64,000 nucleotides of DNA. Origin: a bacterium (GTDB lineage Bacteria; Zhuqueibacterota; QNDG01; JAGLOF01). The notes beneath the pieces are model-generated. The model saw only the letters and a program-made list of their open reading frames with translations, did not search any database and was not told the origin of the DNA. How positions within the stretch are numbered: position 1 is the first letter of the stretch; every line of letters starts with the position of its first letter. Location: the NCBI GenBank assembly GCA_023139105.1, contig JAGLOF010000004.1:41773-105772 (forward strand), read 5' to 3'. A program made the translations under genes and the position numbers. Below, piece by piece: positions 53,892 through 63,954 of this stretch.

Positions 53892-54734
53892 ATGATACAA
53901 CATTTAACAAAACAAATCAACCCCTATTACCCTGTTCTCCCTTTGATTAATCAATATGAATTGAATTTGATAGCCGGCCGCGAATTCAACACTAAACAGC
54001 AAACAGACCAATATGCTACATTTATAATTAATCGTGCAGCAGTTGAAGAAATGGGCTGGACTGATCCTAAGCAGGCATTAGGCCGTAAAATTACAGTTGA
54101 TACAACCGGCATTATTATTGGCGTTGTTGAGAACTTCCACTACAAGGGCCTTCAGAATATTGTTGAACCACTTGCTTTGCAATGGGTTCCAAATCGGTTT
54201 AAGAGAGTCACCCTTTCAGTTAATCAGAGCAGGATTAGTGAAATACTGCCCTTTGCCGAGGAACTATGGAACCGTTACAATCCCAACTATCCTTTTGAAT
54301 ACTATTTCCTGGATGAAGCATTCAATCGGCAATATAAGACAGAAGAGCAGCAAGGACGTCTATTTTCACTGATTACAATGCTCGGAATTGTCATTGCCAC
54401 ACTGGGACTCTTTGGGCTGGCAGCATTCATGGCTGAACGGCGTATTAAGGAAATCGGTATCCGCAAAGTATTGGGCGCTGGTACGGGGCAGCTAATAATT
54501 ATCATGACATCACAATTTTTACGGTGGGTTATGCTTGCTAATGTGCTGGCATGGCCAATAGCAATATTAGGTGCTCAAAAATGGTTGGATGGATTTGCAT
54601 ACAGAATAACATTAACACCATGGTTATTCCTTGGTGCAATGGTACTGGCTCTTCTCTCTGCAGCAATTGCAACGGGGTTTCAGGCTGTCAAAGCAGCTCT
54701 GGCCAATCCGGTCAAATCATTGAAATGCGAATAG
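53892..54734 (+). pseudogene. Truncated MacB/FtsX-family ABC permease
   Basis: A 280-residue open frame matches only the C-terminal third of this permease family (normally about 650-800 aa). Residues from ELNLIAGREFN and AVEEMGWTDPKQALGRK belong to the end of the periplasmic domain. FtsX motifs follow (LFGLAAFMAERRIKEIGIRKVLGAG and ANPVKSLK) with three TMs. The N-terminal TM and most of the periplasmic domain are missing; the first 40 codons upstream of 53892 look unrelated. It lies on the plus strand among minus genes with no ATPase partner, so it is a relic or a 5'-deleted gene. Confidence 0.75.
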
Positions 54735-54824
54735 CACCTGTCAATAACCGGGCAACTATCTTGTTTATCATAAAAAAGTGCAGTGCACATCACCCACTCG
54801 TTTTAAAATTAAACCATTTCCTCC

Positions 54825-55385
54825 TCAAATTCGAAAAAGAAGCTGCACCTGCATCAAAGTTTCCTTCTGATCGATTAACTTGAAACCAAGTGACTCTGCA
54901 AGTGTAATTGTGTCCCGGGGATGACGCGCGTAAATCCTATGCCCCAATAATCGCCTCAACACTGTCCATATCGATGGTGGCGACAGAGTATATAGCACAT
55001 AGCCTTCAGGTTTAAGCAGCCTGTGCATTTCCGATAATATTTTTCCTTCATCATCAATGTATTCAGATATACCTATAGCTGTAATACAATCACATCCGGC
55101 ATCAGGGAAAGGCATTTCAAGAACAGCTGCGCAAACATGCATCAGATTACTTTGACGTAAAGAATTAAACATTTTTACTGAAAAGTCCACACCGATTATA
55201 TCCTGACAATGAGACAAGGCGGACCATAAAGCTCCATCTCCGCATCCCATATCCAGAATCTTTCCTGATAAAGGGCAGTTCTCAAGAAGATTAATACATG
55301 CAGCCAGCTCTCCTGCATGAATCCGCCGCATTATCCCATACCTGCGCCATCTGTATATGCAGGATGTCAGACCCCAATTATTCAT
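54825..55385 (-). CDS. Class I SAM-dependent methyltransferase
   Basis: A 186-aa protein with motif I ILDMGCGDGALW (about 43-54), the acidic end of strand 2 GVDFS, and AVLEMPFPDAGCDCI / LLKPEGYVLYT (motifs IV-VI). Small type 11 methyltransferase. It is coupled to the lipid-kinase-like gene by a 4-bp overlap (ATGA), so the substrate may be a lipid or quinone, but this is inference. Ends with an unusual hydrophobic tail LMQVQLLFRI. Confidence 0.85.
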   Translation of the reverse strand: MNNWGLTSCIYRWRRYGIMRRIHAGELAACINLLENCPLSGKILDMGCGDGALWSALSHCQDIIGVDFSVKMFNSLRQSNLMHVCAAVLEMPFPDAGCDCITAIGISEYIDDEGKILSEMHRLLKPEGYVLYTLSPPSIWTVLRRLLGHRIYARHPRDTITLAESLGFKLIDQKETLMQVQLLFRI

Positions 55386-56302
55386 TGGGGCAGCCGTAGG
55401 ATCTTCAGAGCCTGAGGTATAATTTCAAGTTCGATATACCGTCCGGCTTCACAGATTGTTTCACCATCTGCATGCGCAGGCAACTCCCCTTCCAGAGCCT
55501 CAACTACAATGCGTTTGGCCTGACGCATTTTTACCTGTGGCTTACCTACCTGTGTACCTTTCATGAAATCAATCATCAACAGCAAAAGTCGGTGACGGCG
55601 GTCAGAGGCTACAATACATGCATCAATAAGGCCGTCATCAGGTTTTGCAGTTGGAGCCATTAAAAAACCTCCACCCATACGCTGGCCATTCATGAGGGAT
55701 ATCATCAGAGCCCTCTGTTCCCAGCATTCTTCATCAACTGTAATACGTACTTTAGGAGGAGTAAAATAAACATATAAAGTTTTTAATGCAGCTACTAAAT
55801 AAGAAGGAAAACCGGACAACCTTTTATGTTTGGCAGCAACAAAACCCACCATAGTATCAAATCCAATACCTACACCATTTCCCACATAACGGAGCTCTCC
55901 TTCATCCACACGCACCTTCAAGACATCAATGGCATGACGCTCTCCATGCTTAAGAAGGCGACAGTCATCATCCAGATCGTTTGGAACTCCTGTACCAAAA
56001 CCGAAATCATTACCCCTACCAGCCTCCAGTACTGCCAAGGTTGACGAAGCTCCCTGCTCACTAGCCCGCATCAAGCCGTTCAGTACTTCATTTACAGTAC
56101 CGTCACCACCCATGGCCGCTACTATATCCGCACCTCCAAGACAAGCTTCTTCAGCAAGAGACGCAGCATGCATAGGACGTTCTGTGCATCTTATTTCATA
56201 ATCAATAGACAATTTATCAAGTTGAGTACGAACATGCGGAATAGCAGACTCAGCATATCCCTTTCCGGCAGTGGGATTGATAATTACAATTACTTTGGAC
56301 AT
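55382..56302 (-). CDS. Diacylglycerol kinase-family lipid kinase
   Basis: A 306-aa protein. The N-terminal catalytic domain has VIINPTAGKG, AMGGDGTVNEVLNG (nucleotide-binding loop) and AGRGNDFG. The C-terminal beta domain has GNGVGIGFDTMVG, GGFLMAPTAKPDDGL and PAHADGE. These motifs define DagK/YegS/DgkB and sphingosine-kinase-like enzymes. It phosphorylates a lipid, probably diacylglycerol, at the inner membrane. Length and motifs are complete. First gene of a two-gene unit. Confidence 0.93.
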   Translation of the reverse strand: MSKVIVIINPTAGKGYAESAIPHVRTQLDKLSIDYEIRCTERPMHAASLAEEACLGGADIVAAMGGDGTVNEVLNGLMRASEQGASSTLAVLEAGRGNDFGFGTGVPNDLDDDCRLLKHGERHAIDVLKVRVDEGELRYVGNGVGIGFDTMVGFVAAKHKRLSGFPSYLVAALKTLYVYFTPPKVRITVDEECWEQRALMISLMNGQRMGGGFLMAPTAKPDDGLIDACIVASDRRHRLLLLMIDFMKGTQVGKPQVKMRQAKRIVVEALEGELPAHADGETICEAGRYIELEIIPQALKILRLPQ

Positions 56303-56537
56303 GAAATACCTTTCAATAGGAAAAAATCTTGTTCCAATTTAAAAAAAAATATATCATTTATATAGGGAAAAATGAACATCATCCGTCATAAATAAGTAGC
56401 AACGTTGACAAAATATATTGATAGATGAAATAATGCAAGAGCTGTGTATATTTTCCCCCTAAAAGCAGCATATACAGGCATATCTGAATAAATATACACG
56501 CCCCTCAAAAATAGAAAGATAAAAACAAAAAAAGCCT

Positions 56538-56569
56538 TGACATTAAATTATAAATTGAGTTAAATTTGC
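56538..56569 (+). promoter_or_regulatory. Promoter of the TonB receptor operon
   Basis: -35 TTGACA (56538-56543), 17-bp spacer, -10 TTAAAT (56561-56566). The bases TAAATTTG (56562-56569) also fit the Bacteroidota -7 motif TAnnTTTG about 21 nt after TTG. Either reading puts the start near 56573-56576, giving a long leader of about 300 nt. Confidence 0.55.
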
Positions 56570-56641
56570 AGACAGGGATAATTTCCAACTATCATTTTAA
56601 AATTTTCTATATTTTCTATTTTTAGTTATCTGGAATTATAT

Positions 56642-56673
56642 AATAATTGTTTCCGGTAGCGGTAACAATTATT
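56642..56673. promoter_or_regulatory. Palindrome, possible operator
   Basis: AATAATTGTT and AACAATTATT are exact 10-bp complements flanking TCCGGTAGCGGT, which itself has CCG/CGG. Centred about 85 bp after the predicted start of transcription. The GTTnCCG...CGGTAAC arrangement is reminiscent of LacI-family operators, but no such regulator is in the window. Confidence 0.45.
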
Positions 56674-56872
56674 TGTTTAACGAAAAAGAAATGCCGATAA
56701 TCCTTAAAATATAACAACAGGGGAGGGTGTCTCTTTTTACCTTTTTATTTGCCCGCTTTGAAAAAAGCACATAAGGCAATTGCAGATAGAGAATAGTAGT
56801 CTTTGGTGCTGCTCAAATGCGCATAATACCAAAGGCCGTTATACAAACAAAGAATAAGTAGGGAGACGCAAA

Positions 56873-59464
56873 ATGGGAAAGAAATTTCTACTGTGTATGC
56901 TGTTTCTTGCCATCCTGGTACCTAATTTACTCTTCTCAGGTACTACCGGTAAAATTGCCGGTATAGCCAGAGATGCAGAAACAGGACAAGCCCTGGTCGG
57001 TGTTAATATCCAAATTATTGACACACGTATGGGTGCTGCAACAGATTTACAGGGCGAATACTTTATAATCAACATTCAACCCGGTAAATACACCGTCAAG
57101 GCCACAATGATGGGTTATGCAACAATTATCGTCGAAAACATAACCATCATTCCGGATCTCACAACTACAATCAATTTTGATCTTAAGACAGAAGCCATTC
57201 AGGGCGAGAGTGTGACAATTGTAGCTGAAAGACCAGTCATTCAGCGCGATGTAACATTCTCATCCACCATAACTACTGCAGATGAAATTGAGAATATGCC
57301 TGTCAACCAGATTGCAGACATTCTCAACCAGTCTGCCGGTGTTATAGCCGATGACGGCGGCGGCATGCATATCAGAGGCGGTCGTACAAATGAAATCGGT
57401 TACATGGTTGATGGTTTTGCTGTGAATGATCCGTTCACCGGAGGTGTTGCATCTGATGTTGTTAACACTGGAATTCAGAACTTCAACGTAATTGCCGGTA
57501 CATTCAATGCAGAATACGGCCAGGCAATGTCCGGTATAGTTAATATCGTCACAAAGGAAGGCTCAAATAAATATTCGGGAACTTTCCGTGCCTCTTCAGA
57601 CCAATTCGGCGTAGACCGTTACAACAACGGAACCACGCGCCTTGAGGGAAGCTTGTCCGGTCCTGTTCCATTCCTGAAAGACAAGGCCAGCTTCTTCATC
57701 TCTGCCGATAACCTGGACACAAAGGGTTATTTGAATGAGTCCACATCTTATACTCATGATCTTGACGGCAATCCTGTAACACGCCATCATAACATGAATC
57801 TCTACCAGGAACGCCGCCGCATTACAGGTAAATTTGTAATACGTCCCACATCAAATCTCAAACTTAGTTTTGGTGCCAATCTGGTTAAAGGCGAGCAGCG
57901 CTTCTATTCCAAAGCTTACAGAATCATACCTGATCACGTTGGTATTGATTATAACGACAGCAAGCTTTTTCACTTTACATGGTCTCATATTCTCAGCCCG
58001 TCCACTTTTTATGAGCTGAGATTGTCACAATTCACAGCAACTGCTAAGCATTCACTGAATGATGATTTCACGCAAATTGATCCGCCAACACCAATGGACA
58101 ATGCTTTTGACGGCACATCCAATTATGAGTTCAACGGCCCCTATATTGCCACCATTGTTGGTACAGACACAACATGGGCTGTTTCAGATGATAACTTCTG
58201 GTCAGACCGTAAAACCGTTACAACCACTGTATCCGGTTTTATTGCCTCTCAAATACACAAACGCCACTATGTAAAACTTGGCTTCGAATACAATACATTT
58301 GATACTCAGAATGATATCTTCAGCGGAATCAACGAAAGAGGTCCCGGAGTCCATACCGAAGAGACTCATTATAACTACAAGCCATATCGCGTGTCAGCCT
58401 ATATTCAGGATAAAATCGAATATAAAGACTTTGTGGTGAATCTCGGTATCAGGTATGACCGCCAGGACTCAAAGGCATCGTACATGTCAAACCTGGGTGA
58501 TCCGCTCTCAGCACTTGCAAAAGCACCTGCAAAAGCAAAAATAAGCCCGCGTCTGGGTTTTGCCCACCCATTGACAGAAAAAGTACGTCTGCATTTTGCA
58601 TACGGGCTCTTCTATCAATTTCCGCAATTAAGACGTTTGTACCGCAGATTTGACTTTAATGACGACCAGTCAGTCATTAATGTTACACAAGGTTACAGGC
58701 CCAGACTCGGTAATCCCGATCTCAAACCCGAGACAGCGAGCCAGTATGAATTCGGCCTGGAACAAGCCTTAACCGATGACGTCAGTGTCCATGCCACTGT
58801 ATTTTATCGTGATATCTACGATTACATAACAGCAAAATACTTTGATGTAGATCCAAATCCCTATTTCATGATGGTTAACATGGATTATGCCAATTCAAAG
58901 GGTGTTATACTATCTCTGCGCAAACGCTACTCAAAGCACTACAGCTTTGAGATCAACTACACTCTTTCAAGAGCTGAGGGTAATGCAGATGATTATATGA
59001 CACACTTTAACGAGCTGCAGAATGCGTCTGTAACGGGCCAGATCCCTCCCAAGAAGACAGTAACACTGGGCTGGGACAAACCTCACAACCTGACATTCAG
59101 GTTTGATCTGCGCTATCCCGGCAACTGGGGACTGAACGTAATTGGTACATTTGCCAGTGGTTCTCCATATACGCCCACAGATGCCAGAGGCAAGGCCATC
59201 GGTGAAGTCAATTCGCAGCGTCAACCTGCAACTGGTACCATAGATTTGAGACTGAACAAAGACTTCAAATTTTTTGGGATCAGACAATCATTCTATGTCA
59301 ATGTATGGAATGTACTTGATAAAGAAAATATCTTGATGGTATACCGTTCCACAGGAAAACCCGACTACTCAGATAATCCAAACACATCTGAAGAAGCCAT
59401 GCACAATCCACATTGGTACGGCCCTCCACGCACAATTGAAGCTGGGGTAAGGTTTTCTTTCTAG
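56873..59464 (+). CDS. TonB-dependent receptor with carboxypeptidase-regulatory domain
   Basis: An 863-aa outer membrane receptor. Signal peptide (1-22). CarboxypepD_reg-like domain (about 25-110; GKIAGIARDAETGQALVGVN, GEYFIINIQPGKYTVKA). Plug (about 115-230; NQIADILNQSAGV, MHIRGGRTNEI, AEYGQAMSGIVNIVTKEG). A 22-strand-type barrel ends with PPRTIEAGVRFSF, the terminal aromatic. It would import a ligand or oligomer in a TonB-dependent manner. No SusD-like lipoprotein follows. Start MGKKFLLC is supported by AGGGAG upstream. Confidence 0.92.
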   Translation: MGKKFLLCMLFLAILVPNLLFSGTTGKIAGIARDAETGQALVGVNIQIIDTRMGAATDLQGEYFIINIQPGKYTVKATMMGYATIIVENITIIPDLTTTINFDLKTEAIQGESVTIVAERPVIQRDVTFSSTITTADEIENMPVNQIADILNQSAGVIADDGGGMHIRGGRTNEIGYMVDGFAVNDPFTGGVASDVVNTGIQNFNVIAGTFNAEYGQAMSGIVNIVTKEGSNKYSGTFRASSDQFGVDRYNNGTTRLEGSLSGPVPFLKDKASFFISADNLDTKGYLNESTSYTHDLDGNPVTRHHNMNLYQERRRITGKFVIRPTSNLKLSFGANLVKGEQRFYSKAYRIIPDHVGIDYNDSKLFHFTWSHILSPSTFYELRLSQFTATAKHSLNDDFTQIDPPTPMDNAFDGTSNYEFNGPYIATIVGTDTTWAVSDDNFWSDRKTVTTTVSGFIASQIHKRHYVKLGFEYNTFDTQNDIFSGINERGPGVHTEETHYNYKPYRVSAYIQDKIEYKDFVVNLGIRYDRQDSKASYMSNLGDPLSALAKAPAKAKISPRLGFAHPLTEKVRLHFAYGLFYQFPQLRRLYRRFDFNDDQSVINVTQGYRPRLGNPDLKPETASQYEFGLEQALTDDVSVHATVFYRDIYDYITAKYFDVDPNPYFMMVNMDYANSKGVILSLRKRYSKHYSFEINYTLSRAEGNADDYMTHFNELQNASVTGQIPPKKTVTLGWDKPHNLTFRFDLRYPGNWGLNVIGTFASGSPYTPTDARGKAIGEVNSQRQPATGTIDLRLNKDFKFFGIRQSFYVNVWNVLDKENILMVYRSTGKPDYSDNPNTSEEAMHNPHWYGPPRTIEAGVRFSF

Positions 59465-59517
59465 ACTGATGGACGATGAATAGATTTCCTGAAGAAATTA
59501 CTTTTGGAGGACCTGTA

Positions 59518-62448
59518 ATGAAAAAGTTAGTCGCCATAGTTACTTTATTGGCATGCATGCTGGTGTTTCTCGCCATGCCAATTCTGGCACAACAAGATGT
59601 AGGAGATTTTAAATCCAAATATGAGCTCCAAAAATATTTGGATTCACAAAATCCTAATAAAACTAAAGTGCAAAAAGCTTCAGATGCTTTTGACCGCAAA
59701 CGTTCTATCCTGAACGTTGGTAATGTGGAAGCCCGTATCCGAAATGCTGGTACACTTGGTTATGACCGTGACGGCAAGTGTTATGAGTTCCCTGCCGGCG
59801 GCGGTATAACATATCGCTGGACCATGGGCCCCATGATAGGCGCAATAATTGACGGCCAGAAATGGGCCGCCTGCGGTACATACGGTGCTGCCCGTGGTTT
59901 TGAAGATGAGTTTGAACCAATTGGCGGTCTGGATGCCGGTTGGAGTTCAGATACAAACAATTACGGTATAGCAGCAAGTGACCGTCCCGATACCTGGCCT
60001 TCGGTATGGCCTCCCGCAGAAGATAATATGCCTGTAGTTGGTGCTACCGGTTTTCCCGGTATTCTGGACGGAGAAGTCGTTGCCACGCGTGAACTCTATT
60101 TTGCAGTAACAGATGCAAAAAACAATGACTTCCCCAATACTATCCGCATAGACATGTGGGGAATTCAATACGAAGATTTCATCAACGAAGATTTCATTAT
60201 CTATAAGATGCTTGTAACAAATATCAGTGACAAAGTCATGGAAGATGTCTACATTGGTATGCATGATGACCCTGATACACCTGAGCAGGGTGCCTCTGAA
60301 TGGACAGATGACTATGCCGCACTTATTGCCAAAGGCGATGATGTGGATGGTTACACAGCTTCTGAAGACACCTTGCTGTGGAACTTCTCTTACCTCTGGG
60401 ATGGAGATGACCGTGTTCAAGGCCTGATCCCCAGTAAAGTTGCCTGGGTTGGTTTGAAAATTCTTGAAACACCTGAAGATCCTGCCAATCCCGGTAATCC
60501 CATGGGCCTTACAACCATGGATGTATTTGCCTACAGCAATGCACCACAGACCACAGATGCTGACTACAACCAGCTGGCATCAGGCATTAAACCTCCCGAT
60601 AATGTTGAACCGCATGCTGAAGATTGGACACAAACACCCAATTCTTACGGCCCGGACATTACATATGTTGTAGGTTCCGGCCCCTTCACACTTAATCCGG
60701 GTGAGACATTAAATTTTGCACTGGCAAGTGTTCACGGTGTAAATAAAAATGATCTGTTCAACAATGCCATGCTATGTCAGATTCTCTACAACAATGATTA
60801 TGCAGCAGCAGAAGCTCCTCCCGAGCCTAAAGTTATTGCCTATGCAGGCGACCATTCTGTCACCTTGCATTGGGATGGTACAGATACCGAACAGGCTATA
60901 TATCGCGGCCTGGACGGATCTATTGACCATATAGGCGACAAACTGACAGGTAATAATAGCTTTGAAGGCTATCAGATCTATAAGAGTCTGGACCGCGGCC
61001 TTACATGGGGCGATCCTGTAATTGACATTCAGGGTGTACCCAAAGGCTACATTCCCCTGGCACAATATGATATAGTTAACGGTATTCAGGGTGAGAGCGA
61101 AACACGTCGTTTCTTCTGGCTTGGTAGTGATAACGGTCTGGCGCACTCTTTTACAGACAACAACGTCCAGAATGGTTATGAATACTGGTATGCCGTAGTT
61201 GCCTATGACAGTGATGACGGCCCCATTCCACCTCTGGCTAATGCCATTAAAAAAGATGCTGCAACTCCCGGAGACAATACGGTAAAGGCTATTCCTCTTG
61301 CCAATGTCTCAGGATTTGAAGTCGGTGCAATAAGCGCAGACATTTCACATTCTACTGGAAATGCTGACGGTGAACCAGCAGTAACTGTATATAACCCTGC
61401 CGGACTTATGGACGCAAACTACACCATCACCTTCTCAGCAGCTGCTGCAGCCAAGGCAATGGATACGCAAGTTCTGTCAAAAACTTCAGCTCTGCCTGCC
61501 AAGGATGCAGTGGCCGCCGCAGTTGACGGTTTCACAGTAACCAATACAACAACAGGCGAGGTTGTCGTAAATAATGACGGGCATGAACTGAAGAATTGGC
61601 CCTTCTATGATGAAGATGATGACAATATAGCCTTCTTTGATGGCCTTGGACTCAAAGTTCCGCCAGTAGCAGCAGGCGCAAAATCAATTACAGGCTCCGG
61701 AGCTACTTACGGTACAGATTATGAACTGAAAGCTGACGGCTACTACAATCTTCCTCCTGCACCGGATCATGATTATGAGTTTGAATTCACTTCAGAGAAT
61801 TATACAATTTTCTCACTCTGGAATATTCTGGGCTATGGTGAACCAGATTCTGAATCCAATTACAAGGTAACAGACATTACATCCGGAGAGCAAATCTGTG
61901 TTATATGGGAAGATCGCGGTGATTACAACCTGGTATATGATCATGGTGAAAAGATCATGCTGAACCATACTCCATATGCAGCAGATGCAGCTCTGGATAA
62001 TTACTCTGGATTCAAATTTAAACTTAATGTAACTACTGCCCCTGCAGTTGGCGACAAGATCACTGTCATAACCAATAAAGTCTACACTGAGAGTGATGTA
62101 TATTCATTCTCTACTACAAAAGAAACAGCAGCCAATGTTGTTGAAAATGATCTCAAAAAAATTACTACTGTTCCTAATCCTTTTGTAGTATCATCAAGAT
62201 TTGAAATTGGTGCTTATGGCATTGAAAAAGTAGTACAGTTCCATCATCTTCCACCAGAGTGTACAATCCGTATTTACAATATGGCCGGCGACCTGATCAA
62301 TACAATTCATCATGATAACGGAACGCCGTTGGATAAGTGGACACTCCAATCCAGCAATGGCCAGGAAGTGGCTTTTGGCATCTACTTCTACCACATCGAC
62401 GCACCTGGAATTGGTGAGCATGTTGGTAAGATGGCCATCATTAAGTAA
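59518..62448 (+). CDS. Large secreted protein with type IX-like C-terminal sorting domain
   Basis: A 976-aa exported protein. Signal peptide MKKLVAIVTLLACMLVFLA ending near AQQ. A long beta-rich mid-section contains a fibronectin-like region (about 435-560; PPEPKVIAYAGDHSVTLHWD, NGYEYWYAVVAYDSDDG). The last 85 residues (KITTVPNPFVVSSRFE, IRIYNMAGDLINTI, GQEVAFGIYFYHID, GKMAIIK) match the Por/FlgD_ig-type sorting domain of type IX secretion. Function unknown; cell-surface or secreted. ATG 59518 with GGAGG replaces a frame start at 59476. It lies between the receptor and PorV-like genes, so export through the type IX system is likely. Confidence 0.85.
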   Translation: MKKLVAIVTLLACMLVFLAMPILAQQDVGDFKSKYELQKYLDSQNPNKTKVQKASDAFDRKRSILNVGNVEARIRNAGTLGYDRDGKCYEFPAGGGITYRWTMGPMIGAIIDGQKWAACGTYGAARGFEDEFEPIGGLDAGWSSDTNNYGIAASDRPDTWPSVWPPAEDNMPVVGATGFPGILDGEVVATRELYFAVTDAKNNDFPNTIRIDMWGIQYEDFINEDFIIYKMLVTNISDKVMEDVYIGMHDDPDTPEQGASEWTDDYAALIAKGDDVDGYTASEDTLLWNFSYLWDGDDRVQGLIPSKVAWVGLKILETPEDPANPGNPMGLTTMDVFAYSNAPQTTDADYNQLASGIKPPDNVEPHAEDWTQTPNSYGPDITYVVGSGPFTLNPGETLNFALASVHGVNKNDLFNNAMLCQILYNNDYAAAEAPPEPKVIAYAGDHSVTLHWDGTDTEQAIYRGLDGSIDHIGDKLTGNNSFEGYQIYKSLDRGLTWGDPVIDIQGVPKGYIPLAQYDIVNGIQGESETRRFFWLGSDNGLAHSFTDNNVQNGYEYWYAVVAYDSDDGPIPPLANAIKKDAATPGDNTVKAIPLANVSGFEVGAISADISHSTGNADGEPAVTVYNPAGLMDANYTITFSAAAAAKAMDTQVLSKTSALPAKDAVAAAVDGFTVTNTTTGEVVVNNDGHELKNWPFYDEDDDNIAFFDGLGLKVPPVAAGAKSITGSGATYGTDYELKADGYYNLPPAPDHDYEFEFTSENYTIFSLWNILGYGEPDSESNYKVTDITSGEQICVIWEDRGDYNLVYDHGEKIMLNHTPYAADAALDNYSGFKFKLNVTTAPAVGDKITVITNKVYTESDVYSFSTTKETAANVVENDLKKITTVPNPFVVSSRFEIGAYGIEKVVQFHHLPPECTIRIYNMAGDLINTIHHDNGTPLDKWTLQSSNGQEVAFGIYFYHIDAPGIGEHVGKMAIIK

Positions 62449-62496
62449 ATGGCCATGCAGAGAAGTAGGGACACACACAGTCACAAGGAGAATAAG

Positions 62497-63510
62497 ATGA
62501 AAAAGTTTTTAACTATATGTTGCTATCTCGTTGTGCTTGCCATGGCTACCGGCGCATACGCACAATTTAATAATCAGGGAACCGCAGCAGCAACATTTCT
62601 GAAAATTGGAATCGGTGCCCGTGCACAGGGCATGGGTTCAGCCTTTGTTGCACAGGCGGATGATATTTCCGCTCTATATTACAACCCGGCCGGTATCGCA
62701 AAGATCCAGGGTACTCAGCTAGGTTTCTCTCAGGTAAGCTGGATCGCTGACGTCAAGCTCTCTTTTGTGGGTGCTGTCATCGGATTACCGGGATTCGGTC
62801 AAATCGGTGTTTCAGTTATAGGCTTGACCATGGACGAAATGGCTGTAACCAACTGGGAGCATCCATCTGGCACGGGAGAGACATTCTCTTCCAATAATTT
62901 GTGCGCAGGTCTGACCTGGGCCAACCAGATCACAGATCGCTTCAGTGCCGGTATCACAGTCAAGTATATCCAGGAAAAAATCAGTAACTCCTCGGCAACA
63001 GGTTTTGCCATGGATATCGGGACTCAGTATACTACCAATTTCCACGGTTTGAAAATTGGTATGACACTATCCAATTTTGGCTCAAAACTGAAAATGAGTG
63101 GTCGTGATACGGATTTCAGGACAGACCCTTACCCGACAGAAGGTTCCAATCCCGATGATGTATGGACTGACCTTAGAACCGAAGGATGGTCTATGCCAAC
63201 AGAGATGCGTATTGGTATGGCTATAGATCTGCTTAACAGCGAGAATCTGCGTGTAACAAATTCAGTAGATTTTTCCGATTATGCTGATTACGAGCCAACC
63301 TGGCATATTGGCTTGGAAGTCGGTCTGTTAAAAGATCTGATTATGCTGAGAACCGGTTATCAAACCCGTGAAGATGATAATATGATGACCTTTGGCGGCG
63401 GTATTCGTTACCAATTGAATAATGCATATACTTTTATGCTGGACTATGCCTTTGTCAGTCATCTATACCTGGGTAGCTTTAATCGTTTTTCATTAGCTCT
63501 GGGTTTCTAA
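62497..63510 (+). CDS. PorV/UPF0164-like outer membrane protein
   Basis: A 337-aa protein. Signal peptide to about residue 22 (GAYAQF). Signature FLKIGIGARAQGMGSAFVAQ then ALYYNPAGIAKIQG, typical of PorV/UPF0164. Strands continue to the terminal FNRFSLALGF. In Bacteroidota PorV carries type IX cargo to the attachment complex, which fits the preceding sorting-domain protein. ATG 62497 has AAGGAG upstream; the longer frame from 62449 is a run-on. Confidence 0.87.
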   Translation: MKKFLTICCYLVVLAMATGAYAQFNNQGTAAATFLKIGIGARAQGMGSAFVAQADDISALYYNPAGIAKIQGTQLGFSQVSWIADVKLSFVGAVIGLPGFGQIGVSVIGLTMDEMAVTNWEHPSGTGETFSSNNLCAGLTWANQITDRFSAGITVKYIQEKISNSSATGFAMDIGTQYTTNFHGLKIGMTLSNFGSKLKMSGRDTDFRTDPYPTEGSNPDDVWTDLRTEGWSMPTEMRIGMAIDLLNSENLRVTNSVDFSDYADYEPTWHIGLEVGLLKDLIMLRTGYQTREDDNMMTFGGGIRYQLNNAYTFMLDYAFVSHLYLGSFNRFSLALGF

Positions 63511-63529
63511 AAATCACTACATCGCAATT

Positions 63530-63563
63530 AAAAAAGGCTGACCATCTGGTCAGCCTTTTTTTT
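63530..63563 (+). terminator. Intrinsic terminator of the TonB/PorV operon
   Basis: GGCTGACC and GGTCAGCC form an 8-bp GC-rich stem around ATCT, flanked by A6 and T8 and starting 20 bp past the stop. Confidence 0.92.
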
Positions 63564-63605
63564 ATAATTAAATGTCATGCAGTTCCAAAATACACACCAT
63601 CAAAT

Positions 63606-63780
63606 CTCAAACACCAAATAACAAGTACCAAATTCCAAATAAATCTCAAATTCCAACTTATAAACTCCACGTCTGAATCTGTGCTCAAATTCCATCTTAG
63701 ATTAATTTGTTGACATAAAACTGTTATTTGTTATTTGGTACTTGGAACTTGGAACTTATTATTTGGTGTTTGGAACTTTA
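63606..63780. repeat. Palindromic heptad-repeat element, copy 2
   Basis: The left arm (63606-63660) contains CAAACACCAAATAACAAGTA, CCAAATTCCAAATAAATC and TCAAATTCCAAC. The right arm (63722-63780) contains TGTTATTTGTTATTTGGTAC, TTGGAACTTGGAACTTATTA and TTTGGTGTTTGGAAC. The right arm is essentially the complement of the left over about 50 bp. The loop has ACTCCACGTCTGAATCTGTG and TTGTTGACATAAAAC. Copy 1 lies at 463-606. Confidence 0.8.
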
Positions 63781-63954
63781 ATAAGGCTATATTGAATTGA
63801 GTGGGTATTATTTGACTCGGTTAACATGAGTCGACATAGAAACCACAAAGTTATATTGCCGGAGTAATCTATTCTGCGATAATCCGTATCATCTGCGGAG
63901 CAGATCTCCACAGATGCACACAGTATGTTGATGTGACGTTATTAATCCATAAAA

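Larger units (their letters stand above)
56303..56872. other. Divergent intergenic region before the TonB receptor operon
   Basis: This 570-bp, very AT-rich gap carries the promoter (56538-56566), the palindrome (56642-56673), and a weak stem CTTTGGT/ACCAAAG (56801-56834) close to the start of the receptor. No gene is visible. Confidence 0.75.

Noticed and set aside
56761..56850. Possible c-di-GMP (GEMM-type) riboswitch before the TonB receptor gene
   Set aside because: GCACA followed by GGCAA and a nearby CCGGTAGCGG look superficially similar, but the elements are in the wrong order and no matching stems form.
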